Notes under the pieces: model-generated
The model's input: only the letters and a program-made list of their open reading frames with translations
Database searches by the model: none
What the model was told of the DNA's origin: nothing
Shown here: positions 24,669 through 33,015 of the stretch, in pieces
How the letters are laid out: every line of letters begins with the position of its first letter
Numbering within the stretch: position 1 is the stretch's first letter
DNA from: an uncultured Ruminococcus sp.
Lineage (GTDB): Bacteria; Bacillota; Clostridia; Oscillospirales; Acutalibacteraceae
Assembly: GCA_902802795.1 (NCBI GenBank)
Contig: CADCNI010000009.1
Location: forward strand, 1 to 64,000
Length of the DNA stretch: 64,000 nucleotides
Direction of reading: 5' to 3'
Made by a program: the position numbers and the translations under genes

Positions 24669-26489
24669 TTAAAAATAATTCATCGGGTTGTTGGCGACGT
24701 TGTTTTTGCGTATCTCAAAGTGAAGATGGGGTCCGGTGGAATGACCGGAGTTGCCGACCTTGCCAATCGCCTGCCCCTTGGCGACCACCTGACCGCTCTT
24801 GACGCTGACCGCGCTGAGATGGGCGTAGCAGGTGGAATAGCTGTTGCCGTGGGTGATAATGATGTGCAGGCCGTATCCGCCGGCGGAGTTTTTGACGGTG
24901 ACGGTGCCGGAATCGGCCGCTACGACCGTACGACCGTAGATGCCGGAGGTAGAGATGTCAATGCCGCGGTGCAGACGGCCCCAGCGATAGCCATAGGGTG
25001 AGGAAATGGAGCGCACGCCGGGAACCGGCCATGTAAAGGAACCGGTGCCGACCTTGCTGCCTTTTTTGGTGCCGACGACATATACCGCGTCCACAGGCGC
25101 CTTGACAACGGTGGAGGAAAGTACCTCGCACGATACCTGCACGCCGTTGACTTCCGTGATTTGCTGCATCACCTCGCGCACACCGTTTTGCCCCTTGGTG
25201 ACGCATTTGGAATAAGAAGTGTACTGTTTATTGTCCTTGACGGTTTTTTTGGAGAAGGGAATGGATTCCTGCACCGTGACGGTACGCACATTCTGCACCG
25301 ACAGCACAGGCAGTTCCTTTTCCAGCAGCACCGAGGTGCCGGCTTCGGGCGTGTCGGTGAGAGACTTGTTCAGTTCCATCAGGCGATCGTAGGACATATT
25401 GGCGACGTTGGCAATGGACTGCGCCGTATCGCCGTCGTTCACGGTGTAAAACTGGGTTTCGGTGCGTTTGGTAGAGATAGTTTTGGCAAAATCCTGCGAA
25501 GAAACGATCTTATCCGACGCAAAAAGCCCGCTGATAATCTCCGTCTGACCGGTAAAGGAAACCGATTCCCCCGGCGTACCGGTTTTGTACTGGTCAAGGA
25601 AGGTCTGCATGATAAACTGGATGTCTCCGTAGCTTTTGGCGGCGGCGCAAAGCTCACCGTCTATGTAAAGGCCGTAGGCATTGTCCACGTTCTGACTGTC
25701 CGCCAGAATAGCTTCGCAAAGCGTCTCCGCACTCATATTCATGCTCTTGCTGACGGTGGCCACCGTGTAGCTGGGCGTGAAGGTGGAGCGATAATCTTCG
25801 CTGCTGCTGAGCATGCGCTGCCGCAGCAGGAAAAGCGCGTCGTTATAGACGCTTTCATCCTCGATGTAGCCGAGCACCTTGCCGTTGCAGGTGACTTCCA
25901 GCGAATGGGTAGAAGTGGCAATGGAAAGGGTCACGCCCGCCAGCAGACCAACGCACAGGATAGGCAGCAGAATATTGAATACGCCTGCGACAAATCCCTT
26001 GTGCAGCGCAAAGATCTGCCGGACGGAACGGGATTCCGTGCGGTCGGCCGCTTTGGAACCGGAGAAAACGTCCCGCAATTCGGAACAAATAACGCCGAAT
26101 TCACGGGCAGCGCCGACAACGGGCTGCGCCATGCTTCTTTTGACAAAAGAGATCACGGCGCTTCCTGCGGGGCGGAAAAACTTTCTCACCCTGCGGTGGA
26201 AATTGTAGGTCTTAAACTGCACCTTCAGACCGATGTAGCAGAGGATTCTGTAAATCCGCTGGAAGAAATTGTATTTTTTGTGATTCTGTTTTATATTTTC
26301 TGCGGCCGCTTCTTTTTTGGCGGCTTTTGTATTTTTTGTTTGCGTCTGCCGGACATTCTGCCCCTTTTCCTTATCCTTCATAGCAGGCATGGCCTTTTGG
26401 GTATGTTTTGTTTTTTGAATGGCAGTCGCCTTGGCCGCAACGGTCTTTCTTTGTTTTTTTCCTTTTGCCTTTTTGCGATGATGGCTCAT
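24669..26489 (-). CDS. Membrane-anchored M23 peptidase with LysM and G5 domains
   Basis: 606 residues. A very basic N-terminus (MSHHRKKAKGKKQRKT and more) reaches about residue 120; one membrane helix lies near 175-200 (FNILLPILCVGLLAGVTLSI). A LysM domain (FYTVNDGDTAQSIANVANMS) follows, then a G5-like domain (TVQESIPFSKKTVKDN). The C-terminal M23 domain has HRGIDIS, GNSGHSTGPHLHFEI and a final NPMNYF. M23 enzymes cut peptide bridges of peptidoglycan. The zinc ligands are present (His of HRGID with its Asp, and HLHF). AAAGGAG lies 11 nt before the ATG. The long basic tail is unusual. Confidence 0.9.
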   Translation of the reverse strand: MSHHRKKAKGKKQRKTVAAKATAIQKTKHTQKAMPAMKDKEKGQNVRQTQTKNTKAAKKEAAAENIKQNHKKYNFFQRIYRILCYIGLKVQFKTYNFHRRVRKFFRPAGSAVISFVKRSMAQPVVGAAREFGVICSELRDVFSGSKAADRTESRSVRQIFALHKGFVAGVFNILLPILCVGLLAGVTLSIATSTHSLEVTCNGKVLGYIEDESVYNDALFLLRQRMLSSSEDYRSTFTPSYTVATVSKSMNMSAETLCEAILADSQNVDNAYGLYIDGELCAAAKSYGDIQFIMQTFLDQYKTGTPGESVSFTGQTEIISGLFASDKIVSSQDFAKTISTKRTETQFYTVNDGDTAQSIANVANMSYDRLMELNKSLTDTPEAGTSVLLEKELPVLSVQNVRTVTVQESIPFSKKTVKDNKQYTSYSKCVTKGQNGVREVMQQITEVNGVQVSCEVLSSTVVKAPVDAVYVVGTKKGSKVGTGSFTWPVPGVRSISSPYGYRWGRLHRGIDISTSGIYGRTVVAADSGTVTVKNSAGGYGLHIIITHGNSYSTCYAHLSAVSVKSGQVVAKGQAIGKVGNSGHSTGPHLHFEIRKNNVANNPMNYF

Positions 26490-26555
26490 ACGGTATCACG
26501 CTCCTTTTACGGTGTGATGAAGAATGACGTTCGGAAATAGTTACAATACCGTTAT

Positions 26556-26583
26556 ATTATACTACAATTTTGTCATAATTCAA
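26556..26583 (-). promoter_or_regulatory. Promoter of the M23 peptidase gene
   Basis: TTGAAT (26578-26583), 16 bp, TATAAT (26556-26561) on the minus strand. Confidence 0.55.
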
Positions 26584-26663
26584 CCCCGAACCGCCATTTT
26601 CTGCGTTCTCCGCATAAATCATGGAGGTTCGGGGCCACAATAAAGTCAATATGCACAAAAAGC

Positions 26664-26712
26664 GGTTAGCAATTAGCCGTTAGCGGTTTCACACTTCGCA
26701 TTTCACATTTCA
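26664..26712. repeat. Heptamer array overlapping the end of a gene
   Basis: Seven 7-bp units: GGTTAGC, AATTAGC, CGTTAGC, GGTTTCA, CACTTCG, CATTTCA, CATTTCA. They encode the last residues of the PLC-like protein on the minus strand. Confidence 0.85.
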
Positions 26713-27667
26713 TACGTTTGCCGCTGAAATTGAGGCCGCGGGTAAAGAGGGCAAAATTGGCGCTGCCCTTGTGGGCGACTTCGTCGGCAAAGAGGGAGAT
26801 GAGTTCGAGCGATTCTGTCTCGGCCAGATCGGTCAGCTCGTAAAAATCCATGTTGGAGCGTTCGGAACGGTCGTCGGGATGGAACCACACACTGCCCAGC
26901 ATATTGCCATAATCAAAGCTCATATCCGCCGTGCGGGGATGGAATTTGCCCGTGAGAGTGCCGCGGCGGACCCGATGGAGAGCAGGCGGGAGAAGCGCTT
27001 GGACGGCTTCGGCGGTTTCGGCGGCGGAGCGTTTGAGGGCGTGCGGGTCATCCAGCAGGGAGGTGTGGAACCGGAAATCGGAGGCAATGGTCATAGCCGT
27101 TTTGTGTGGTGTATGTACGCCGCAAACGTCACAGAGCAGCAGAGAATAAAACACGGCCAGGCTGCTGTCGATCCCCTCGCAGGAAGGCAAACAGTCGGTC
27201 AGGCGCATTTCGGGCAGAAGCCGGCCGGTATCGTGACGGAGCAGCATGATATCCAGGCTGTTTTCGATATCGGCGTGGTAGTTGTAATCGCAGCCTCGTT
27301 CGTCGGTTTTTTCAAGCAGCATGCAGTTGTAGTAGACCAGCGGATGCACGCGTCTGTCAAAGCAATAATGGCAGCAGAACCCGAGCGCATAGGCATAGAT
27401 GACGTCAAAATCCGCTCGTGTACGGACATAGCGGCAGATTTTGGCAAGTGACAGCAGCAGAGCGGTGGGATCTCCGTTATGAAGAATGCCGCCGTATTTT
27501 CGCAGGCTGCCCGTCTGCCATGGCATAACGCGATGCAAAAACAACGCGTCGGGTCCCTGACAGCCCCAAAGAAACGCATCCCGGTTGAGATCGGGAAACC
27601 GCTGCAAAAAATCTTCGTTGTTTAAAATCCGCTGCCCCAGCAGCCAATGACTTACAATACCCGGCAA
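26666..27667 (-). CDS. Zinc-dependent phospholipase C-like protein
   Basis: 333 residues of the family around bacterial zinc-dependent phospholipase C. It starts with the metal-binding SHWLLGQRIL segment and has FLWGCQGPDALFLHRVMPWQ, LGFCCHYCFDRRVHPLVYYN and HADIENSLDIMLL, which carry the His and Asp ligands. No secretion signal is seen, so a cytosolic role rather than a toxin is likely. TTG at 27667 is used because AGGGGG lies 8 nt upstream. The last 15 or so residues (MKCEMRSVKPLTANC) are encoded by a heptamer array and are not family sequence. Confidence 0.75.
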   Translation of the reverse strand: MPGIVSHWLLGQRILNNEDFLQRFPDLNRDAFLWGCQGPDALFLHRVMPWQTGSLRKYGGILHNGDPTALLLSLAKICRYVRTRADFDVIYAYALGFCCHYCFDRRVHPLVYYNCMLLEKTDERGCDYNYHADIENSLDIMLLRHDTGRLLPEMRLTDCLPSCEGIDSSLAVFYSLLLCDVCGVHTPHKTAMTIASDFRFHTSLLDDPHALKRSAAETAEAVQALLPPALHRVRRGTLTGKFHPRTADMSFDYGNMLGSVWFHPDDRSERSNMDFYELTDLAETESLELISLFADEVAHKGSANFALFTRGLNFSGKRMKCEMRSVKPLTANC

Positions 27668-27710
27668 GAGAAAACCCCCTTCAAAAGATCAAGGTGAAAA
27701 AACTTAAGGA

Positions 27711-27754
27711 AAAAGGCACAAGGCGGACGACAATGAAGCCGCCCGCCTTGTGTC
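27711..27754 (-). terminator. Terminator-like hairpin
   Basis: GACACAAGGCGGGC..TCCGCCTTGTGCC with TTTTT on the minus strand. It would end a minus-strand transcript from the 27755-28034 interval or from the lipoprotein gene at 28035. Confidence 0.7.
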
Positions 27755-28034
27755 AGAAAAGAGTATCAAAAAAGGGATAGGAGTAGGTGTAGTCACACTC
27801 AAATCATAACGGACCAATCAAAACCGACTAACAAGAACCACATATTGGGTTCGTCCGACCTCCGTTACTGATATCTAGTATATATGGACTTTATGAACAC
27901 ACGATTAACATATCAATAATGTTTTGTGAATTAAAAGACGGCTTTTCAACCTTTATTTACTTTTTGAAAAAAAACTAGAGATATTGCCAAATATGGATGA
28001 TATTGCTAAAATGCGCATGCAGGAGCAGATGTGA
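27755..28034 (-). other. Gene-free interval, possible small RNA or leader
   Basis: No convincing gene. On the minus strand there are short complementary segments (GAACC..GGTTC within GGTCGGACGAACCCAATATG) ahead of the terminator at 27711-27754. A 14-codon frame at 27799-27843 (MWFLLVGFDWSVMI) has GGAGG 15 nt upstream, too far to be convincing. TATACT occurs near 27877 without a good -35. Confidence 0.25.
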
Positions 28035-28628
28035 TCACTGACCGATCAATGCATATACGGCGGCGGTGGAAGTACGAATTTCGGAAATCATGCCGTCGAT
28101 GGTGTGCGTTTTGCTGATCATCCATTTGTTGGCCACTTTGCTCATCGGAATTTCGACAGAAATCCGGATGGTGTCGGTTTTTTGGGCGTAGGTTTTGATG
28201 GATGCGGCCAGAAATTCGGTAGGCGTGTGTTCCGTACTTTGCTCGATCTGCTGCATGGCGTCGGTGAGTGCGTCGGTGCAGATCGCTTCAAAATCCTGAG
28301 GCCGCACGATAGTGACCTGTGCGATGGCGGCATTGCCGTCGATGCTGATATTTTCGATCTGCCATTCAATTCTGGCCGCCAATACCTTGCATGAGGCATT
28401 GACTGCCTTGCTGTCGCCATAGCTTTCAATGGCGGAAAGACTGTTTTGGTTCATGGTTTTGATGTCATATTCGCACAGCGCTGTCAGATATTGTGTGATC
28501 ATTTCGTCCGTCATGGTTTTGTCGTCGGACGGGTTATCCCCGCATGATACGACAGTCATCAGCAGCAAGAGCATAACCGACAGCAACACGCAGGTTGACC
28601 GACGGCCGTTTTTTTTCATTGAACGCAT
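28035..28628 (-). CDS. Putative lipoprotein (197 aa)
   Basis: A signal peptide ends in a good lipobox (LLLMTVVSCGD), so the protein is probably lipid-anchored on the cell surface. The mature part begins with a helical stretch (DEMITQYLTALCEYDIKTMN) and continues as an alternating fold that recalls NTF2-like or DUF5105-type lipoproteins (SVEIPMSKVANKWMISKTHT). This is resemblance only. ATG at 28628 is chosen because AGGAGG lies 6 nt upstream; a longer frame reaching into the MITE is an accident. A MITE sits directly before the ribosome binding site, so the element may carry or separate the promoter. Confidence 0.7.
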   Translation of the reverse strand: MRSMKKNGRRSTCVLLSVMLLLLMTVVSCGDNPSDDKTMTDEMITQYLTALCEYDIKTMNQNSLSAIESYGDSKAVNASCKVLAARIEWQIENISIDGNAAIAQVTIVRPQDFEAICTDALTDAMQQIEQSTEHTPTEFLAASIKTYAQKTDTIRISVEIPMSKVANKWMISKTHTIDGMISEIRTSTAAVYALIGQ

Positions 28629-28643
28629 AGGCGGCCTCCTTTT

Positions 28644-28805
28644 TATAGCAATCCAAACAAACAAAAAGACAAGTTCGGCGCGCTGGTGAGCACATGGCTG
28701 CGTTGTCGTCCTAGGTGGGCGCCAGCCCACCGTCGTCCCCTCCGCCTTGCCCTGCACTCACCATCATCGCCTCCTTTTGTCTCCCTGATTATTTGGATTG
28801 CTATA
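28644..28805 (-). mobile_element. MITE-like element, copy 3 (full length, 162 bp)
   Basis: It has complete ends TATAGCAATCCAAA and TTTGGATTGCTATA. Between them are the two unlike halves and the central palindrome GGTGGGCGCCAGCCCACC. It is the only copy showing both halves in full. It encodes no protein of its own, and mobilisation in trans by an IS630-like transposase is suggested by the TA flanks (inference). Confidence 0.9.
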
Positions 28806-28933
28806 GTGTGAAATGTGAAGTGTGAAATTATACGGTGATTGCTTGCGTCTATTTCAGCGCGAAGCGCTCCTTCATTATTCTCTATTCGTTATTCACCATT
28901 CTCTATTCTCTTAGCGCAGCTCCGCTGCGCGCT
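28806..28933. repeat. Heptamer arrays between MITE and carboxypeptidase gene
   Basis: GTGAAAT/GTGAAGT/GTGAAAT (about 28808-28828) follows the MITE. Six heptamers of CTCTATT type (CATTATT, CTCTATT, CGTTATT, CACCATT, CTCTATT, CTCTTAG) at 28873-28914 follow AGCGCGAAGCGCTCC. The same GCGCGAAGCGCTTCC plus TCTAT-type heptamers occur at 49740-49797. Confidence 0.85.
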
Positions 28934-30370
28934 TCATCGGTAGCGTCTTCGGGTGGCTTTGCGGCGGGAGACGTTGCGCTTCAGACTGTTCATTTTCTGC
29001 TTGCGGGAGTAGGAGTAGCCGATGTAAGCCACCACGCCGAGAATAGCGAGAACCAGGAAGATTTTGAACAGGGTGGAGGAAAAAAGGCTGTTGACCGAGT
29101 CCAGAATATAGAGCAGGGTGCTGCGCTCCACCGATTCATTGGCGACGAGGGCGATCTCACCGATATATTCGCCGTCGTAATAAAGTGTCGCCTTGCCCAG
29201 CTTGTCGCCTTTGCGCACGGGGGCGCGCACCACGTCGTTGGTGCGCTCGATCTTGCGGATAACGCTGGTGGATTCCACGCCCTTGGGCAGAATGGTGCTG
29301 AAATTATCCTGCGGCACCGTCACAATGCTGTCCTTGTTCCACGCGAGCTTGAGGGGGATTTCTTCGATAGGCTCGTTGGTGTTGTAGATCTGGGCGATAT
29401 AGAGATTGTTGAACGCCCACTCGAAGAGGTTTTTCGCGTCCACAAAGGCGAGGTTCTTGTCCTTGGCAGTGGGCGCGCCGTCGTCAAGCAGCACGCAGAT
29501 ATAGCGATAGGTGGAGCCGTTGACGGTCTTTTTGGCATAAGCGGCAAAGCAGTGTCCCGATTTGATGAGGTAGCCTGTCTTGACGCCTTCGCAGTATTGG
29601 TAGAAATAATCGGTGCCGTCCGCGCCCTTTTCGCCTTCGCGGATGAGCAGGTTGGTGGAAACGACCCATTTGACGTTATCGTCCTTGTTGGTAGCCTTGA
29701 TACCGTAAGAATGGGGGGTGTAGGCTATATCGGCCAGTTCCGGAATGTTCATCAGATGGTTGGCGATGAGCGCCATGTCGTGCGCGGTGGAGTAATGGTT
29801 TTCAAAGTCGGTGGTCAGACCGGAGGCGCATTTGAATTTGGTATTGGTGCAGCCGATTTCCTGCGCGCGGTCATTCATAAACTGAATGAATTCCTCATTG
29901 GTGTCGCTGCCGTAATACTGCTTGCTTATGTAGTAGCCGATGGCTTCGGCGGCGCAGTTTTCCGACGCGACCAGCGCTTCATAGATCAGATCTCTGAGGG
30001 TGAAGCGCTCGTTGACCTTGATGTTGGTCCATACGCCGGTGGCGCCTTCCTTGTTGTAATTGACAAAGCGGACGGCGCGCGAGTCCACCACCACCATTTC
30101 GTCCAGCGAATCGGCGCGCTCATAGGCGATGATGCAGGTCATCATCTTGGTGAGCGACGCGGGCAGCTTTTTCTTGTCAGGGTCCTTTTCATAAACGACG
30201 GTGCCGGTGTCCATGTTCATCATGTAGACCGTGTCGCAGTGCGGCTCATACTCCGATTTAAAGGCGGCGTGTACCTGTGCGGGAGTGGCCAGCGTCGAAA
30301 ACGACAGGAATGACACAAGCAGTACAGCGGTCAGCGCTGCCAGCCTTTTTTTCATCTTGCAAAATTTCAT
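28934..30370 (-). CDS. D-alanyl-D-alanine carboxypeptidase (S11, DacF/PBP5-like)
   Basis: About 478 residues. A signal peptide (KKRLAALTAVLLVSFLSFST) precedes the S11 penicillin-binding domain with SLTK (nucleophile Ser), SEN (VASENCAAEA) and KTG (EGVKTGYLIKSGH). It trims the terminal D-Ala from peptidoglycan stem peptides. A second, beta-rich domain follows; the C-terminus has a membrane helix (FKIFLVLAILGVVAYIGYSY) and a basic tail (SRRKATRRRYR). ATG at 30370 is preferred because GGAAGGAG lies upstream. Earlier ATGs at 30397 and 30424 are close to or before the TATAAT box at about 30412-30417 and so are unlikely. Confidence 0.9.
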   Translation of the reverse strand: MKFCKMKKRLAALTAVLLVSFLSFSTLATPAQVHAAFKSEYEPHCDTVYMMNMDTGTVVYEKDPDKKKLPASLTKMMTCIIAYERADSLDEMVVVDSRAVRFVNYNKEGATGVWTNIKVNERFTLRDLIYEALVASENCAAEAIGYYISKQYYGSDTNEEFIQFMNDRAQEIGCTNTKFKCASGLTTDFENHYSTAHDMALIANHLMNIPELADIAYTPHSYGIKATNKDDNVKWVVSTNLLIREGEKGADGTDYFYQYCEGVKTGYLIKSGHCFAAYAKKTVNGSTYRYICVLLDDGAPTAKDKNLAFVDAKNLFEWAFNNLYIAQIYNTNEPIEEIPLKLAWNKDSIVTVPQDNFSTILPKGVESTSVIRKIERTNDVVRAPVRKGDKLGKATLYYDGEYIGEIALVANESVERSTLLYILDSVNSLFSSTLFKIFLVLAILGVVAYIGYSYSRKQKMNSLKRNVSRRKATRRRYR

Positions 30371-30504
30371 CTTTGTGTCAAAGACTCCTTCCTTCATGGG
30401 TGATCTTCCGTTATTATAGCACATCTTTTTGCAGAAGGAAAGTGATTGAAAAGTAAATTATAAGTAAATATACAATTAAATATCAAAAAAAACTGTTTTT
30501 CAAG

Positions 30505-30533
30505 TTGTTTTCAGCAGGATTATGTTGTATAAT
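30505..30533 (+). promoter_or_regulatory. Promoter of the phosphoesterase gene
   Basis: TTGTTT (30505-30510), 17 bp, TATAAT (30528-30533). Confidence 0.65.
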
Positions 30534-30576
30534 AAATAGGCTTGAATACATTTCTCTGCAAAGGCGGGTGCCGGAT

Positions 30577-31338
30577 TTGATCTATGTGACGGGCGATATG
30601 CACGGAAGCGTATCGCGTTTTGAAGAAAAAGCCTTTGACAAACTGCGCAGCGGCGATATTTTAATCATATGCGGCGATTTCGGTTTTATCTGGAACGGCG
30701 ACGGGCAGGAGGAAAAAATACTCCAGTTTATGGGGCGGCAGAAATATAAAATTCTCTTTATCGACGGCTGCCACGAAAATTTCGACAAGCTCTACAGCTA
30801 CCCGGAGGATATCTGGTGCGGCGGTAAAATCCACCGTATCAATGACAATCTCTTTCACCTCTGTCGGGGACAGGTTTTCCAGATCGAGGGCAACTCCGTC
30901 TTTACGATGGGTGGCGGCTACAGTGTGGACGCGGAAATCCGCGCCAGCCGCGGCATGCGCTGGTGGGAGGAGGAAATGCCCACCAAGCGGGAGATGGAGA
31001 ATGCGGCGACCGTGTTGTATGAGCATTCCCTCAAGGTGGATTATATTATCACCCACGAATGCCCCACCAAGGTAAAGGATCTTCTTTCTAAAGATTACAA
31101 CAACGTAAACGCTCTCACCTCGTTTTTTGATGATCTCTGCGAACGTGTGACCTATAAACATTGGTTTTTCGGCTCGATGCACAAGGATAGGCACATTTCC
31201 TCCAAGCACACGGCGGTCTATCTGGAAGTAGTACCGTTGCAGGTGCCGGACAGCACCTTCTCCGAACCGCTCAACCGCTATTTCCGGCGCAGACGGGGCG
31301 AGACGGCGCAGCGGGCTGACGAGACGGATTTTGAATGA
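30577..31338 (+). CDS. Calcineurin-like metallophosphoesterase
   Basis: About 253 residues. TTG at 30577 is chosen for AAGGCGGG 8 nt upstream and because the promoter covers earlier in-frame starts; the protein then begins MIYVTGDMHG. Metal-site motifs: GDMHG, CGDFGFIWNG, a GCHEN-type motif (DGCHENFD, in place of GNHE), THECP and FGSMHKDRH. The substrate is unknown. The last 20 residues are basic and look like a loose tail. The stop overlaps an ATG, and the next gene starts 20 nt later, so they are probably cotranscribed. Confidence 0.85.
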   Translation: MIYVTGDMHGSVSRFEEKAFDKLRSGDILIICGDFGFIWNGDGQEEKILQFMGRQKYKILFIDGCHENFDKLYSYPEDIWCGGKIHRINDNLFHLCRGQVFQIEGNSVFTMGGGYSVDAEIRASRGMRWWEEEMPTKREMENAATVLYEHSLKVDYIITHECPTKVKDLLSKDYNNVNALTSFFDDLCERVTYKHWFFGSMHKDRHISSKHTAVYLEVVPLQVPDSTFSEPLNRYFRRRRGETAQRADETDFE

Positions 31339-31358
31339 AAGGTAAAGGTGGTATTATC

Positions 31359-31910
31359 ATGAGAAAACAAGACAACAATTCCACGGTAGTGATTGCGGTG
31401 CTTTGCGCCGTGATTATCGTGATCTTCTCAATTGTGGCGGTCATGCTGGGCAAATCCCATTCGGGCGGCGGTACGAATGTCATGACCAAAGGCAGCGACC
31501 CTCTGCCGGAGGGCAGCGACGGAACATGGTGGGTTCCGGCGGATTCCCATGTGCTCCAGTCGCCCCGCAACGCCGATTTGTCGGAGGACGCGGCGCTGGC
31601 GGACGAACTCGACTTCGGCGTGGTGATGGATTACACCACCTATAGGACCAACCGCGTGGGAGAGGTCAGCAGTCCTCTCTATAAGGTAAAGGAAAACTGC
31701 GGCGCCAAATCCATGGACAAAGTGGGCATGCAGAGCGACGGCATTATGGACGAATACAGCGACGGCGCTTCGGTGACGCAGATTGAGGTCTATGACACGC
31801 AGGGCAAGCAGCTTTGTGACACGGTGTTCATCGTGGACGGACAATATTTAGTCTACTACGGCACCGGCAATTTCGTTTTTGAGGCGGTCAAGATGGAGGC
31901 CGTGGGCTGA
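31359..31910 (+). CDS. Hypothetical membrane-anchored protein (183 aa)
   Basis: Not recognised. One N-terminal helix (STVVIAVLCAVIIVIFSIVA) is followed by an extracytoplasmic part of about 145 residues. That part is beta-rich, with a repeated D/Y/T pattern (DFGVVMDYTTYRTNRVGEVS) and a final VDGQYLVYYGTGNFVFEAVK. ATG at 31359 has AAGGTGG 7 nt upstream and is preferred to 31335. It is probably in an operon with the phosphoesterase gene. Confidence 0.6.
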   Translation: MRKQDNNSTVVIAVLCAVIIVIFSIVAVMLGKSHSGGGTNVMTKGSDPLPEGSDGTWWVPADSHVLQSPRNADLSEDAALADELDFGVVMDYTTYRTNRVGEVSSPLYKVKENCGAKSMDKVGMQSDGIMDEYSDGASVTQIEVYDTQGKQLCDTVFIVDGQYLVYYGTGNFVFEAVKMEAVG

Positions 31911-31957
31911 TTTTTTTACCGTCAGTTAAAACACATTATATAAAAGGAGTTAATCAA

Positions 31958-32989
31958 ATGCCTGTCAAGGATATTGTACTGGGGCTTTCGAGCGCGAACG
32001 GCCCTTCCGGCGCGGAGGGCTCCGCGGCGAGACTTGCTATGGAACTGCTTTCGGATTTTACCCCGGCGGTGCGCGATTCGCTGGGCAACGTCACAGCGGA
32101 ACTGGGAGATCTCAATTCTCCCAACCACATATTGATTGACGCTCACATCGACGAGATCGGTCTGGTCGTCACGGATATTGATGACGACGGATTTTTGCAC
32201 ATTGCCCCCTGCGGCGGCGTTGACCGACGTGTACTCATGGGAAGCGAGGTCGTTGTCATGAGCAAGAGCAAGATCAGCGGCATCGTCTGCTGCCGTCCGC
32301 CTCACCTGACCGCTTCGGAGGACACCTCCAAGGTACCCGCTTTCAAGGACATGGCGGTGGATATCGGCTACCGTGCCGACAAAGCGCGGGAACTGGTGCC
32401 GATTGGCACGCGCGTTGCTATGAGAAGCCGTCCCGCTTCGCTGCTGGGCAGCCGTGTCTCCGGCAAGGCGCTGGACAACCGCGCGGGAGCGGCGGCGATC
32501 ATCCGCACGGTGGAGCTGCTCGAACCCAAATGCGCCCGTCTGGACTGCCATGTGACCGCACTTCTCTCTACCCGTGAGGAAGTGGGCCATTTGGCGGCGG
32601 GCTGTGCCGCCTTTACCTCCGCGCCGACACAGGCCGTTGTGGTGGATATGGGCTTCGGTACTTATCCGGGCTGCCCCGACGAAAACTGCGGCAAGCTGGG
32701 CGAAGGCCCGATGATCGGATTTTCTCCCGTGCTCAGCCGCGCCATCACCAAAAAGCTGGTGGCGGTGGCCGACGAGAACCACATCAAATGGCAGTATGAC
32801 GTGTGCGGCGGCAGAACCGGCACCAACGCCGACGATATCGCGGTGACGGCGGGCGGCATTCCCTGCGGACTGATCTCCATTCCCGAGAGAAACATGCATA
32901 CGCCCGTGGAGGTCGCGGACTGCAACGACGTGGAGCAGACCGCGCAATTGCTCGCCGCCTACATCAAGAGCGGCGGTATTTATCAATAA
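31958..32989 (+). CDS. M42-family metallo-aminopeptidase, first paralogue
   Basis: 343 residues. It has all the expected metal and catalytic positions of the M42 family: DAHIDEIG (His63, Asp65), KALDNRAG (Asp173), TREEVG (Glu207-Glu208), VVVDMG (Asp230) and MHTPVE (His314). M42 enzymes form large tetrahedral particles in the cytosol and trim N-terminal residues from peptides. AAAGGAG precedes the ATG. The second paralogue follows 26 bp later, so the pair is one transcript. Confidence 0.92.
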   Translation: MPVKDIVLGLSSANGPSGAEGSAARLAMELLSDFTPAVRDSLGNVTAELGDLNSPNHILIDAHIDEIGLVVTDIDDDGFLHIAPCGGVDRRVLMGSEVVVMSKSKISGIVCCRPPHLTASEDTSKVPAFKDMAVDIGYRADKARELVPIGTRVAMRSRPASLLGSRVSGKALDNRAGAAAIIRTVELLEPKCARLDCHVTALLSTREEVGHLAAGCAAFTSAPTQAVVVDMGFGTYPGCPDENCGKLGEGPMIGFSPVLSRAITKKLVAVADENHIKWQYDVCGGRTGTNADDIAVTAGGIPCGLISIPERNMHTPVEVADCNDVEQTAQLLAAYIKSGGIYQ

Positions 32990-33015
32990 TTCGGGGAAGG
33001 AGAACGTGAGAGATT

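Noticed and set aside
26583-26634. Inverted repeat CCCCGAAC..GTTCGGGG as a terminator
   Set aside because: It has no T run in either direction and lies upstream of the M23 gene promoter; its role is unclear.
28628-28757. An extended start of the lipoprotein inside the MITE
   Set aside because: A signal peptide and an AGGAGG-led ATG are present at 28628, and the extension is element sequence.
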